Assembly: GCF_009789675.1 (NCBI RefSeq)
Contig: NZ_CP046913.1
Location: 620,001 to 684,000, forward strand
From: Paraburkholderia acidisoli
GTDB lineage: Bacteria; Pseudomonadota; Gammaproteobacteria; Burkholderiales; Burkholderiaceae
Direction of reading: 5' to 3'
Length of the DNA: 64,000 nucleotides
Of the stretch, positions 47,050-54,851 are shown piece after piece. Position 1 is the first letter of the stretch. Each line of letters begins with the position of its first letter. The translations under genes were made by a program, and so were the position numbers. The notes under the pieces were generated by a model that saw only the letters and a list, made by a program, of their open reading frames with translations, did not search any database and had not been told where the DNA came from.

Positions 47050-48144
47050 ATGAAGAGACTGGACTCGATTCAGGCGCTGCGCGCGGTGGCCGCGTTGCTG
47101 GTGATGGTCTGCCACGCGGCCACCGAGGTCGACGTGGGCACCTCCGCGTCCGCCTCGCACTGGTGGCTGCTCGTGAACGCGAAAGGGCAGTTCGGCGTCG
47201 ATATTTTCTTCGTCGTGAGCGGCTTCGTGATGATGTACATCATCTCGGGCCAGCGCTCGGGCGGCACGAGCGCCACGTGGTTCATCAGCGAGCGCATCGT
47301 GCGCGTGGTGCCGCTGTACTGGGTCGCCACGCTGCTCTCGGTGGCCGTGGGCGTGGTGGTGCCCGCGCTCAAGCACAAGAGCTTCGTTACGCTGCCCTAC
47401 GTGTTGCGCTCGATGTTCTTCGTGCCGTCGAGCAACCCGATGACGGGGGCGCCCGAGCCCGTGCTCGGCCTTGGCTGGACGCTCAACTACGAGATGTTCT
47501 TTTACGTCGTCATTTCGTGCGTGCTGCTGCTCGGCATCCGGCGCGTGTATCTCGCGCTGATCGCGGTATTCGTCGCGCTCGTCGCGCTCGGCATGGTGCT
47601 GCAACCCGAGAGCGTGGTGCTCAAGAGCTGGACGCATACGATCATTCTCGAATTCATGTTCGGCGTGCTGTTCGCGCAATTGCGGCTCTCGGGCGTTCGC
47701 GTGGGCTTGCCGGTGCAACTCGCGCTCCTCACGGCGGGCGTGGCGGGCTGGCTGCTCACGGGTTTGCCGATCCACGGCGAATTCGACCTGCGCGGTCTGG
47801 TCTGGGGACCGCCCGCCGCGCTGATCTTCGCGGGTGTCGTGCTGGGCCGGCGCGAAGCGGCGTACCCGAAGCTGCTGCTGCTGATCGGCGATGCGTCGTA
47901 CAGCCTCTATCTCACGCATCTGTTCGTCATGCGCGCTACCTCGCTCGCGGTGAATCATCTGCCGATGAATCCCGCGCTGCGGCCCGTGGTGTTCTTCGCG
48001 ATCTTCATTCCGGCCGCGGTGGGGCTCTCGATCCTCTCGTACCGCAAGTTCGAAGTGCCGACCATGCGGCTCGGCCGGCGCGTGCTGCGCGGCTGGCTCA
48101 CCAAGCCGGCCGTGGCCGAAGGCGGCGCGGCGGCGGGCACCTGA
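47050..48144 (+). CDS. Acyltransferase 3 family membrane protein (OafA/WcaO type), plus strand
   Basis: 364 residues. GAGGAGCAAGG precedes the ATG. RLDSIQALRAVAALLVMVCHA and GVDIFFVVSGFVMMYIIS are the N-terminal hallmarks, including the catalytic His of the R/K-x10-H pattern. About ten helices follow, with GLGWTLNYEMFFYVVISCVLL and DASYSLYLTHLFVMR. It adds an acyl group, usually acetyl, to a sugar of the repeat unit from the periplasmic side. It converges with a second acyltransferase-3 gene, with a shared terminator between. Confidence 0.93.
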   Translation: MKRLDSIQALRAVAALLVMVCHAATEVDVGTSASASHWWLLVNAKGQFGVDIFFVVSGFVMMYIISGQRSGGTSATWFISERIVRVVPLYWVATLLSVAVGVVVPALKHKSFVTLPYVLRSMFFVPSSNPMTGAPEPVLGLGWTLNYEMFFYVVISCVLLLGIRRVYLALIAVFVALVALGMVLQPESVVLKSWTHTIILEFMFGVLFAQLRLSGVRVGLPVQLALLTAGVAGWLLTGLPIHGEFDLRGLVWGPPAALIFAGVVLGRREAAYPKLLLLIGDASYSLYLTHLFVMRATSLAVNHLPMNPALRPVVFFAIFIPAAVGLSILSYRKFEVPTMRLGRRVLRGWLTKPAVAEGGAAAGT

Positions 48145-48165
48145 ATGCCGGTCGCGGCGAGCAAG

Positions 48166-48194
48166 AAAAACGGGCCTCGCGCCCGTTTTTCTTT
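48166..48194. terminator. Bidirectional terminator between the two acyltransferase genes
   Basis: AAAAACGGGC (48166-48175), loop CTCGC, GCCCGTTTTT (48181-48190), then CTTTT. The A and T runs make it work on both strands for the convergent genes. Confidence 0.93.
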
Positions 48195-48209
48195 TACCGC
48201 GCAGCCCAC

Positions 48210-49265
48210 TCAACTCACGTTGCGCTCGATCGGCACGCCGCCCTCCGTTGCGCCGCCCGTCCTGCGTTTCGACGCCTGAAAGAGCGCACGCGCGCGCCGG
48301 TGCAGCGGCCGGTCGACGAACTGATACAGCACGCCGCCCACGGCCGTGGCGATCACGACGATCACCACCGCGCCCGCGGGCGTGGTGGCCTCGAAACCGG
48401 GCAGCAGGCGGGGCAGCAGTTTGCGCGCGGCTTCGACGCAATAAGGATGACTCAGATACACCGCATAGCTCGCGTCGCCGACGAAGATCAGGCCGCGCGC
48501 GAGCGGCCCGTTGCCCAGCGACGTTTCGAGACTCAGCGCGCCGAGCACCATCAGGACCGCGGGAAGGCCGAAGCACAGCAGCTGCATTTGCGCCAGCACG
48601 TGCCAGTCGAGCCAGGCCATCGTCAAGTAAGCGCCGATCATCATGGGCACGGCGAGCGCGGGGCGAATGCGAAAACCGCGCCGCCATAGCCACCACACGA
48701 AGAAGCCGAGTGGAAATTCGAACACGCGCTGATAGGCGTAGAACGCGGCGAACACGCCATTCGAGCCGCTCATCTTCGCGACGCCGTACACCACGAGAAT
48801 CGCGGCCGAAGCGAACAGCAGCCGATAGCGCCGCATGACGACGAGCGAGAGCGCGACCACGAGATAGAACATCATCTCGTAGTTCAAGGTCCAGCCGACG
48901 AACAGCATGGGAAAGAGCTGGCCGCTTTCCTTGCGATACGGAATGAACAGGAGCGACTTGAGGAGATTGCCGAGGTCGGCGGTCGTCGAATTGAACAGCG
49001 CGGGCACGACGAGCGTGGCGGCGAATACGCAGCCGGTCAACAACCAGTACAGGGGGACGATGCGGGCGATGCGGTCGGCGAGGAAGCGCCGGGCGGTGAT
49101 CTCGCGATTCTCCAGCACGAGCGCGATAACGAAGCCGCTGAGAACGAAGAAGATGTCGACGCCGAACTCACCGAAGGTGCGCGGCGTGTTCGTGAAGATG
49201 TGAAAGACGATGACCGTGGTTGCGGCGATGGCGCGCAGCACGGTGAGCGAGCGTAGCTTGTTCAT
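48210..49265 (-). CDS. Acyltransferase 3 family membrane protein, minus strand
   Basis: 351 residues. It shows the same family features as its convergent neighbour: SLTVLRAIAATTVIVFHIF, GVDIFFVLSGFVIALVL, GWTLNYEMMFYLVVALSLVV, GDASYAVYLSHPYCVEAARK. The two proteins differ throughout, so they are likely to acylate different positions or use different donors. The start has no clear ribosome site. It follows the flippase gene on the minus strand after about 250 bp. Confidence 0.92.
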   Translation of the reverse strand: MNKLRSLTVLRAIAATTVIVFHIFTNTPRTFGEFGVDIFFVLSGFVIALVLENREITARRFLADRIARIVPLYWLLTGCVFAATLVVPALFNSTTADLGNLLKSLLFIPYRKESGQLFPMLFVGWTLNYEMMFYLVVALSLVVMRRYRLLFASAAILVVYGVAKMSGSNGVFAAFYAYQRVFEFPLGFFVWWLWRRGFRIRPALAVPMMIGAYLTMAWLDWHVLAQMQLLCFGLPAVLMVLGALSLETSLGNGPLARGLIFVGDASYAVYLSHPYCVEAARKLLPRLLPGFEATTPAGAVVIVVIATAVGGVLYQFVDRPLHRRARALFQASKRRTGGATEGGVPIERNVS

Positions 49266-49514
49266 CGAGAGGTCGCAGTCTCATGGTTCGACAATGTCGG
49301 TCGGTGCAGAACTGCCGCATCGCGGCGGCCGGGCCGACATGGCGGGTGACGGGAAATGCGCGGCTAATACCCTGGTTCGCAAACATAGGCTGAATCGTGT
49401 AGTAAGTTTTATGAACGACTGCGAATTGCTGTTGTTATGAGCGCTGCGGCTGCGTGGTGTTTTTTTGGTGTGCCTGCCGCGTTTCTTTTTTTCGGAGGAT
49501 GGGAGGGGCGGCCG

Positions 49515-50996
49515 TTACTGGCTCTGTGCCCAGCGTCGCGTGTAATTGCGCATCGACGTGAAGAGGTCGCGCACGCGCGACCATGCGCGTGGCTGGGCCC
49601 GTGCGCTCCAGGCGAGCGAAACGGCGGTCGTGCCAATACACGCGGCAATGCTTTGCCACGAGAGCGGCGCGAAGACGAGCGTGGCGGCGTACGCGGCCAT
49701 GAGGATCAGCGCGGGCGCGGCGAGCATGCGGGCGGGCCGGGCGTCGAGACGGGCCACGTAAATCAGCAGGATGCCGTCCACGAGGCAGCGCGCGCTCCAC
49801 GCGAGCGCGGCGCCGAACACGCCGAAGTCCTGCATCATCCACCAGAGGAAGGCGAAGAACGGCAGCATCTCGTAGGTCTGAAAACGCGCGACGATGCCGG
49901 GGCGTCCCGTGGCCTGCAAATGGCAGGTGGGAATCATCGCGATCGAGTTGAACCAGATGCCCACCAGAATGGTTTCGCCAACCGAGGCCGCGCGCGTGGC
50001 GAATTCCGCGCCCAGCCACAAGGTGAGAAAGGGCTGCATGAGGAAGATGCCGAACACCATCATCGGCGTGAGGCCGGCGGCGAGGCCGCGCATGCTGTCG
50101 GCGGAAAGCGTGGCGGCGCTCGCGCTGTCGAGCGAGGAGAGCCGCGGGAATAGCGCGCGCACGATCACGGCGGGCAGCAGGCGCACGCGGCCCGCGAGAT
50201 TGAACGGCACCTGGTAGTAAGTGACCGCCTGCGGCCCGAGCGCGTGACCGATCATCAGGCGGTCGGCGGTTTCGAGCAGCGGCTGCGCGAGCGTGGTCAC
50301 GCTGATCCACGCGCCGTACGAGAACAGCGGCCGCACCAGTTCGCGGCGCGGGCCGCTTTTGAACGTGAGCGGGAAAGCGCGCCACACCACCACGGCGGTC
50401 AGCGTGAGCGCGGCAATGCCGGCCACGAGCGTGCCGCACACGAGATAGAACAGATCCGGCCCGAACAGCAGGGCCGCGCCGAGCGGCACGAGCTGATACA
50501 TGAGCGTGACGGGAAACGACACGGCATTGAGCGTGCCGAAGCGTTCGCGCCCGATCAAGGTGCCATTCAATACGCTGATGAGATTCGAGAGCGGCACGAG
50601 GCACGCCACGAACGGCAGCGCGGGCAGCAACTCGGTGCGCAGCGACGCGCCCATGTCGAAATACGCGAGCAACACGTGCATGACCGCGAATAGCGCGACG
50701 CCGCCGGCGAGCCCGAGCATGGCGTTGAGGATCAGCGCCGTCCACAGCACGGCCTCGCGCTCGTGGTGCGGTGCCTCGCCGAGTTGCGCGATGCGGTTGG
50801 ATGTGGCCGACGAAAGCCCCAGATCGAGAAAACCGAAATAGCCCTGCACCATCCAGACGATGGCGAGCACGCCATAACGCGCCGCGCCAATGTGATGGAG
50901 ATAGATAGGGGTCGTCGCGAATGCGACCACCATAGGCAGAAAGCCACCGACGAAATTGAACGTGGCACTGCGTTTCAGGCTGGGTTTTGCGGTCAT
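49515..50996 (-). CDS. Wzx-like polysaccharide flippase (MOP/PST superfamily)
   Basis: 493 residues from ATG 50996; the frame is open to 51209, but the extension is not conserved-looking. About 12-14 hydrophobic helices. The N-terminus SATFNFVGGFLPMVVAFATTPIYLHHIGAARYGVLAIVWMV and DLGLSSATSNRIAQLG are typical of RfbX/Wzx-type flippases. It translocates lipid-linked repeat units across the inner membrane. It is on the opposite strand to the GT genes and is divergent from the gene at 51312. Start context is weak. Confidence 0.92.
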   Translation of the reverse strand: MTAKPSLKRSATFNFVGGFLPMVVAFATTPIYLHHIGAARYGVLAIVWMVQGYFGFLDLGLSSATSNRIAQLGEAPHHEREAVLWTALILNAMLGLAGGVALFAVMHVLLAYFDMGASLRTELLPALPFVACLVPLSNLISVLNGTLIGRERFGTLNAVSFPVTLMYQLVPLGAALLFGPDLFYLVCGTLVAGIAALTLTAVVVWRAFPLTFKSGPRRELVRPLFSYGAWISVTTLAQPLLETADRLMIGHALGPQAVTYYQVPFNLAGRVRLLPAVIVRALFPRLSSLDSASAATLSADSMRGLAAGLTPMMVFGIFLMQPFLTLWLGAEFATRAASVGETILVGIWFNSIAMIPTCHLQATGRPGIVARFQTYEMLPFFAFLWWMMQDFGVFGAALAWSARCLVDGILLIYVARLDARPARMLAAPALILMAAYAATLVFAPLSWQSIAACIGTTAVSLAWSARAQPRAWSRVRDLFTSMRNYTRRWAQSQ

Positions 50997-51311
50997 GGGA
51001 AGGTCCGGTGCGCGTCCCGTACATTCTGGCCGAGGCGATCTGGAGCGTTTGTGCGTAGCCGCACGCATTCGGGGCTGCTTGATTACCGGATTCGAAGGCC
51101 TTTCCGTGCGCAGTCGGCAATTCGTTCCGAAACGCCCGGCATAGCTCGCGCAGGCGCGCGGGTTGCCGAAGTTTCGCGGCGCATGGCGTTCTTTTGCGCT
51201 CTCTTGCACTCTCTTGCACTCATTGGTTCGTTAGCCAGCAGTGCCGCCCGAGGCGAACGGCTACCGTAGCCGCACGATTGACGAGTGAGTTCGCGACGAC
51301 GCGAGAGAGCC
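50997..51311. promoter_or_regulatory. Divergent promoter region between flippase and glycosyltransferase
   Basis: 315 bp. Contains three 10-bp repeats (TTGCGCTCTC, TTGCACTCTC, TTGCACTCAT at 51194-51223) about 90 bp before the plus-strand start. No other structured element is seen. Confidence 0.45.
51194..51223. repeat. Three-copy 10-bp tandem repeat
   Basis: Three contiguous decamers of consensus TTGCACTCTC. The TTGCACTC word also occurs in the 12-bp array at 32621-32692. Confidence 0.65.
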
Positions 51312-52406
51312 ATGAAGACGATAGCATTCAACGGCAAGTTTTTCGGCGCGGCGCCGACGGGCGTGCATCGCGTGGCCGAGCAACTGATGGCCGCCACCGA
51401 CGCGCTGCTGGCCGGGCGCGCGGCCGCCGAAGAAGCCGATTACGCGGTGGTGGTGCGAGATTGCGTGAAGGTGCCGCCGTTTCGCGCGATTGCCTGCGTG
51501 CGGGAAAGCCCGCGCGTGCGCAGGATGCACCGGATCGCGTGGGAACAGGTTTACTTTCCCTTTAGCCGCAGAAAGGATTTCATCCTCAATCTCTGCAATC
51601 TCGGGCCGCTCTTGCACCGCGATTCCGCGACGATGATTCACGACGCGCAGGTGTATTCCGCGCCCGAATCGTACTCGCGGGGATTCCGGCTCTGGTACAA
51701 GTTTCTGTTCTTCTTCATCGGCAAACGTCACAAGATCATCTTCACGGTCTCGGAGTTTTCCAAACAGGAAATCGTTCGCTACGGCATTGCGAGCGCCGAC
51801 AAGATTTTCGTGGTGCATAACGGCTGCGATCACGTGTTGCAGATCCTGCCCGACACGAGCCCGCTCGCCGCGTTGAATCTCAAGCCCGCGCGCTACGTGC
51901 TCGCGCTCGCGAACACGCAAAAGCACAAGAATATCGGCGTGCTGCTCAAGGCATTCGCGGGCAAGGAACTCGAGAACGTCGAACTGGTGCTGTTCGGCGG
52001 CGCGACGCGCGCCGACTTCGAGCAGCTCGGCCACGCTGTGCCGCGCAACGTGCGCTTCGCGGGCCGCGTGAGCGACCCCGAACTCGTGGGCTTGATGACC
52101 CACGCCGGTGCGCTGGCTTTCCCGTCGCTTACCGAAGGCTTCGGCCTGCCGCCGCTCGAGGCGATGGCGCTGGGCTGCCCGGTCGTCGCGGCGCCGTTCG
52201 GCGCGCTGCCGGAAGTGTGCGGCAACGCGGCGCTCTATGCCGACCCGTTCAGCCCGGAGGCATGGCGTTCGGCCCTGCTCGAGGCAATCGACGACCCCGC
52301 CACGCGCGAGACGCTCGTCGAAGCCGGGCGTCGCCAGGCCGGCGAATTCACGTGGCAGCAAGCCGCGCACCGGCTGTGCGACATCGTCAAGGCCGTGAAC
52401 GGCTAA
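51312..52406 (+). CDS. Glycosyltransferase, GT4 family
   Basis: 364 residues from ATG 51312 (GAGAGAG upstream). Paralogous to the gene at 41991: IAFNGKFFGAAPTGVHRVAEQL at the N-terminus, VSEFSKQEIVRYGI in the middle, then LALANTQKHKN and LTEGFGLPPLEAMALGCPVVAAP with the EX7E Glu pair. It adds a sugar during repeat-unit assembly. It probably forms a two-gene unit with the next transferase (28 bp gap). Confidence 0.92.
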   Translation: MKTIAFNGKFFGAAPTGVHRVAEQLMAATDALLAGRAAAEEADYAVVVRDCVKVPPFRAIACVRESPRVRRMHRIAWEQVYFPFSRRKDFILNLCNLGPLLHRDSATMIHDAQVYSAPESYSRGFRLWYKFLFFFIGKRHKIIFTVSEFSKQEIVRYGIASADKIFVVHNGCDHVLQILPDTSPLAALNLKPARYVLALANTQKHKNIGVLLKAFAGKELENVELVLFGGATRADFEQLGHAVPRNVRFAGRVSDPELVGLMTHAGALAFPSLTEGFGLPPLEAMALGCPVVAAPFGALPEVCGNAALYADPFSPEAWRSALLEAIDDPATRETLVEAGRRQAGEFTWQQAAHRLCDIVKAVNG

Positions 52407-52434
52407 TTTCACCTGCAACATTGCGGACCGCGCC

Positions 52435-53511
52435 ATGTCTATCGACATCGACTTTTCACTGGCATTGAACGACCGTACCGGCAAGCTGTTTCTCGGCAAG
52501 GACATCATCTCGTCGCTCGGCAATCGCGTGTCGCGCGTGCGCTATGGGCGGTTCCACGAATTCCCGCGCCATGATTTCATGCGTCGCGTGGTGGGCCGCC
52601 TGACGCACAAGGAAACGCTCGCGCGGGTCCACCGGCATCGCGCGGCGGCCTTGCTGCCGGTCATTCGCGATCCGCGCGCCACGCTGCATCTCGATCCACT
52701 CAGCGTCGTGCGGCACCGGCTGGAGCCGCGAGACATCGTGCTGTGTCACGACGTCGGGCCGATCACGCATCCGCAGTATTTCGCGCCCGGCGTGGAGCAG
52801 ATGTACGTGCGTGCGTATGACCAGATCCAGCGCATCAAGCCGCATATGGTGTTCGTCAGCAAAACCTCGCAGCAGGAATTCCACAAGCTTTATGGCGACG
52901 CGTTCCCGTCTTCGGATGTGATCTACATTCCCACCCGGCTGGGCGTGAAAGACGGCGCCGGGCGCGCCGTGGACGGTATCGCTGCGCGTTTCCTGCTCAC
53001 GGTCGGCAGCGTGGGCGACCGCAAGAACCAGGTGCGTTCGATCGAAGCGTTCGCCGCGAGCCGGCTCGCCGAGCAAGGCTGGCAATACGTGATCGTGGGC
53101 GGGCGCGAGCCTGGCGCCGACGCCGCCATTCAACTCGCGAAGGCCACGCCCGGCGTCGTCATGCCGGGCTATACCACCGACGACGAATTGCGCTGGCTGT
53201 ATCGCAACGCGTCCGGCTTCGTGCTGATGAGCCTGCTCGAAGGCTTCGGCATGCCCGTGATCGAGGCGATCGAATACGACTTGCCGTGCCTCGTGTCGCG
53301 CTCCAGCATTTTGACCGAGGTGGGCGGCGCGGCGATGCTCGACGCGGACCCGCTCGATATCGACTCGATCGCCGCGGGACTGCATGCGCTCGCCGGTTTG
53401 TCCGGCACCGAGCGCGCGCGCCGGCTCGCCCAGGCGCGCGGACATCTGCGCCACTTCGCGCGCGAACCCATTCTCGCGAGCTGGCGCGCCTTGATCGAAA
53501 AGATCGGCTGA
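52435..53511 (+). CDS. Glycosyltransferase, GT4 family
   Basis: 358 residues. The N-terminal half is diverged (SIDIDFSLALNDRTGKLFLGKD). The acceptor domain has LCHDVGPITHPQYFAP. The donor domain is recognisable by LLTVGSVGDRKNQ, VMPGYTTDDELRWLYRNASGFVLMS and LLEGFGMPVIEAIEYDLPCLVS with the EX7E pair. No strong ribosome site is present, so it may depend on translational coupling with the gene upstream. A perfect inverted repeat lies just after the stop. Confidence 0.9.
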   Translation: MSIDIDFSLALNDRTGKLFLGKDIISSLGNRVSRVRYGRFHEFPRHDFMRRVVGRLTHKETLARVHRHRAAALLPVIRDPRATLHLDPLSVVRHRLEPRDIVLCHDVGPITHPQYFAPGVEQMYVRAYDQIQRIKPHMVFVSKTSQQEFHKLYGDAFPSSDVIYIPTRLGVKDGAGRAVDGIAARFLLTVGSVGDRKNQVRSIEAFAASRLAEQGWQYVIVGGREPGADAAIQLAKATPGVVMPGYTTDDELRWLYRNASGFVLMSLLEGFGMPVIEAIEYDLPCLVSRSSILTEVGGAAMLDADPLDIDSIAAGLHALAGLSGTERARRLAQARGHLRHFAREPILASWRALIEKIG

Positions 53512-53532
53512 GGCGGGGTATTCGGGCGATTG

Positions 53533-53563
53533 CGCGCAGGTGTGAGATCACACCTGCGCGTTT
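53533..53563. terminator. Perfect 13-bp hairpin after the last plus-strand glycosyltransferase
   Basis: CGCGCAGGTGTGA (53533-53545) pairs perfectly with TCACACCTGCGCG (53548-53560) around a 2-nt centre. Only three Ts follow, so it may be an inefficient terminator, a transcript-stabilising hairpin or a protein-binding palindrome. Confidence 0.6.
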
Positions 53564-53568
53564 GCGTT

Positions 53569-53667
53569 GCACGCGCATACGTCGCAACCTACGCCGACAT
53601 CGTGTTCGCGCCGATGAACCGGCTGAAGTCGCCGCTTCGCGCCGTGAAGCGGCTCGTCAAACGCTAG
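53569..53667 (+). pseudogene. Possible 3' remnant of a lost gene
   Basis: Reading in the frame that ends at TAG 53665-53667 gives a peptide ending ADIVFAPMNRLKSPLRAVKRLVKR. It has native codon use (third positions nearly all G or C) and a plausible basic C-terminus. There is no start codon or ribosome site and only about 50 open codons back to the previous stop. It looks like the tail of a deleted EPS-locus gene, but chance cannot be excluded at this length. Confidence 0.3.
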
Positions 53668-53674
53668 CCTCGCG

Positions 53675-54832
53675 CTACTTCGGCACGTCGCGAAAGCTCG
53701 GCTGCAAGAAGCGCACGACTTCGGCGTCGGTGATGGGCGCGATGTGCAGGCCGAAGGCGCTGTCGAGCGAGGCCACGAGATGCTGGGCCCATAACGCGTT
53801 CCAGACCACGCCTGCGTGGCCGTCGTTGAGCACGGCGTTGTGCGGGTCGTCGCCGGAGGTGTTGGTGACGGCCCAGCCCGCAGTTGATCCCGCGGTTGAC
53901 CCCGCAGTTGAGCCCACACCCGGCCCCAGCGTCACGGTCTTGTACACGGGGCGGCCATGGTCGTCGCGCGCGCCCCACAGGCCGCGGAACCACGCGCGGT
54001 CGTCGAAGAACGCCACGTGGGGATCGTTGGCGGCGATCTGGCGCAGGCCGTTGTCGTAGCGATCCAGCCCGGCGTCGATATTGGCGATCGCGCGGCCCGA
54101 TTGCCAGCTGTCGAATTCCGTCGACCAGTCGGCGTTGCTGAGGATGCCGATCAAGGCGACGCGGGTGTCGGGGTGCGACTTGCGGATCAGCGTGACGGTG
54201 TCGCCGATCGCTTTCACGCAGGCGTCGATGATCGCGAGCGGACGCGCCGCGTGCGGATCGCGCGACAGCTCGTCGAGCACGTCGTGCGCGCCGATATCGT
54301 TGACGCCCATGCGAATCAGCACGACGCTGCCGCGCCACCCTTGCGGATCGGCGTCCATCAGCTCGACGAGGCGAATCGCCTGGCGCTGCGAGCGCCCCAT
54401 CAACTGGCTGCAGTTCGAGCCGCTCACCGCGTAGTCGTAGCGATAGTCCTGCTTGCGCGGCGTACGCGCGGAAGCGCCGGCGGCTTCCTCGATATACGCG
54501 CGATACTTGCCGCTGCCCCATGCGCCCCACGCGCCGAGATCGATCTGGCCGCCGCGCAGTTGCGCGAGCACCTCGGTCCACTGCCATGTGGTCGCGCGCC
54601 ACGGGCCGCCGCGCGCGCCGGGGTCGCCGAGCATGAGCGTGTCGTGGTACGACTGGCTGTCCGAGTCGCCGAGTACGGCGAGCCGGATCTTGTCCGGCGC
54701 GGGCGCTTCGGCGGCGAGCGCCGCCGGCATGCGGCGAAACAGGCCGGGCAGGGCGAGTTTCGCGCACATGAAACCGGCGACGATCAGCACGCCGCCCAAC
54801 GCGATCAGCAACACGTGACGAGTCCGCAGCAT
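53675..54832 (-). CDS. Membrane-anchored SGNH/GDSL hydrolase-fold protein
   Basis: 385 residues. One N-terminal helix (VLLIALGGVLIVAGFMCAKLAL) anchors a periplasmic domain. SGNH blocks are visible: LAVLGDSDSQSYHD (nucleophile Ser region), YAVSGSNCSQL, LIRMGVNDIGAHD with the block III Asn, and VLNDGHAGVVWN with the block V Asp/His. Residues about 300-318 contain a GSTAGSTAGSTAG insertion from 12-bp repeats. It lies 19 bp after the C-TE gene and is most likely in its operon. It could hydrolyse or transfer an acyl or lipid group from the assembled product, or act on the neighbouring exopolysaccharide. Confidence 0.82.
   Translation of the reverse strand: MLRTRHVLLIALGGVLIVAGFMCAKLALPGLFRRMPAALAAEAPAPDKIRLAVLGDSDSQSYHDTLMLGDPGARGGPWRATTWQWTEVLAQLRGGQIDLGAWGAWGSGKYRAYIEEAAGASARTPRKQDYRYDYAVSGSNCSQLMGRSQRQAIRLVELMDADPQGWRGSVVLIRMGVNDIGAHDVLDELSRDPHAARPLAIIDACVKAIGDTVTLIRKSHPDTRVALIGILSNADWSTEFDSWQSGRAIANIDAGLDRYDNGLRQIAANDPHVAFFDDRAWFRGLWGARDDHGRPVYKTVTLGPGVGSTAGSTAGSTAGWAVTNTSGDDPHNAVLNDGHAGVVWNALWAQHLVASLDSAFGLHIAPITDAEVVRFLQPSFRDVPK
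53878..53913. repeat. 12-bp tandem repeat inside the SGNH hydrolase gene
   Basis: Three units of CCGCAGTTGATC and close variants code on the minus strand for the G-S-T-A tetrapeptide repeat just before the block V region. Confidence 0.8.
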
Positions 54833-54851
54833 CGGCCGAGCATGCCGCGCG

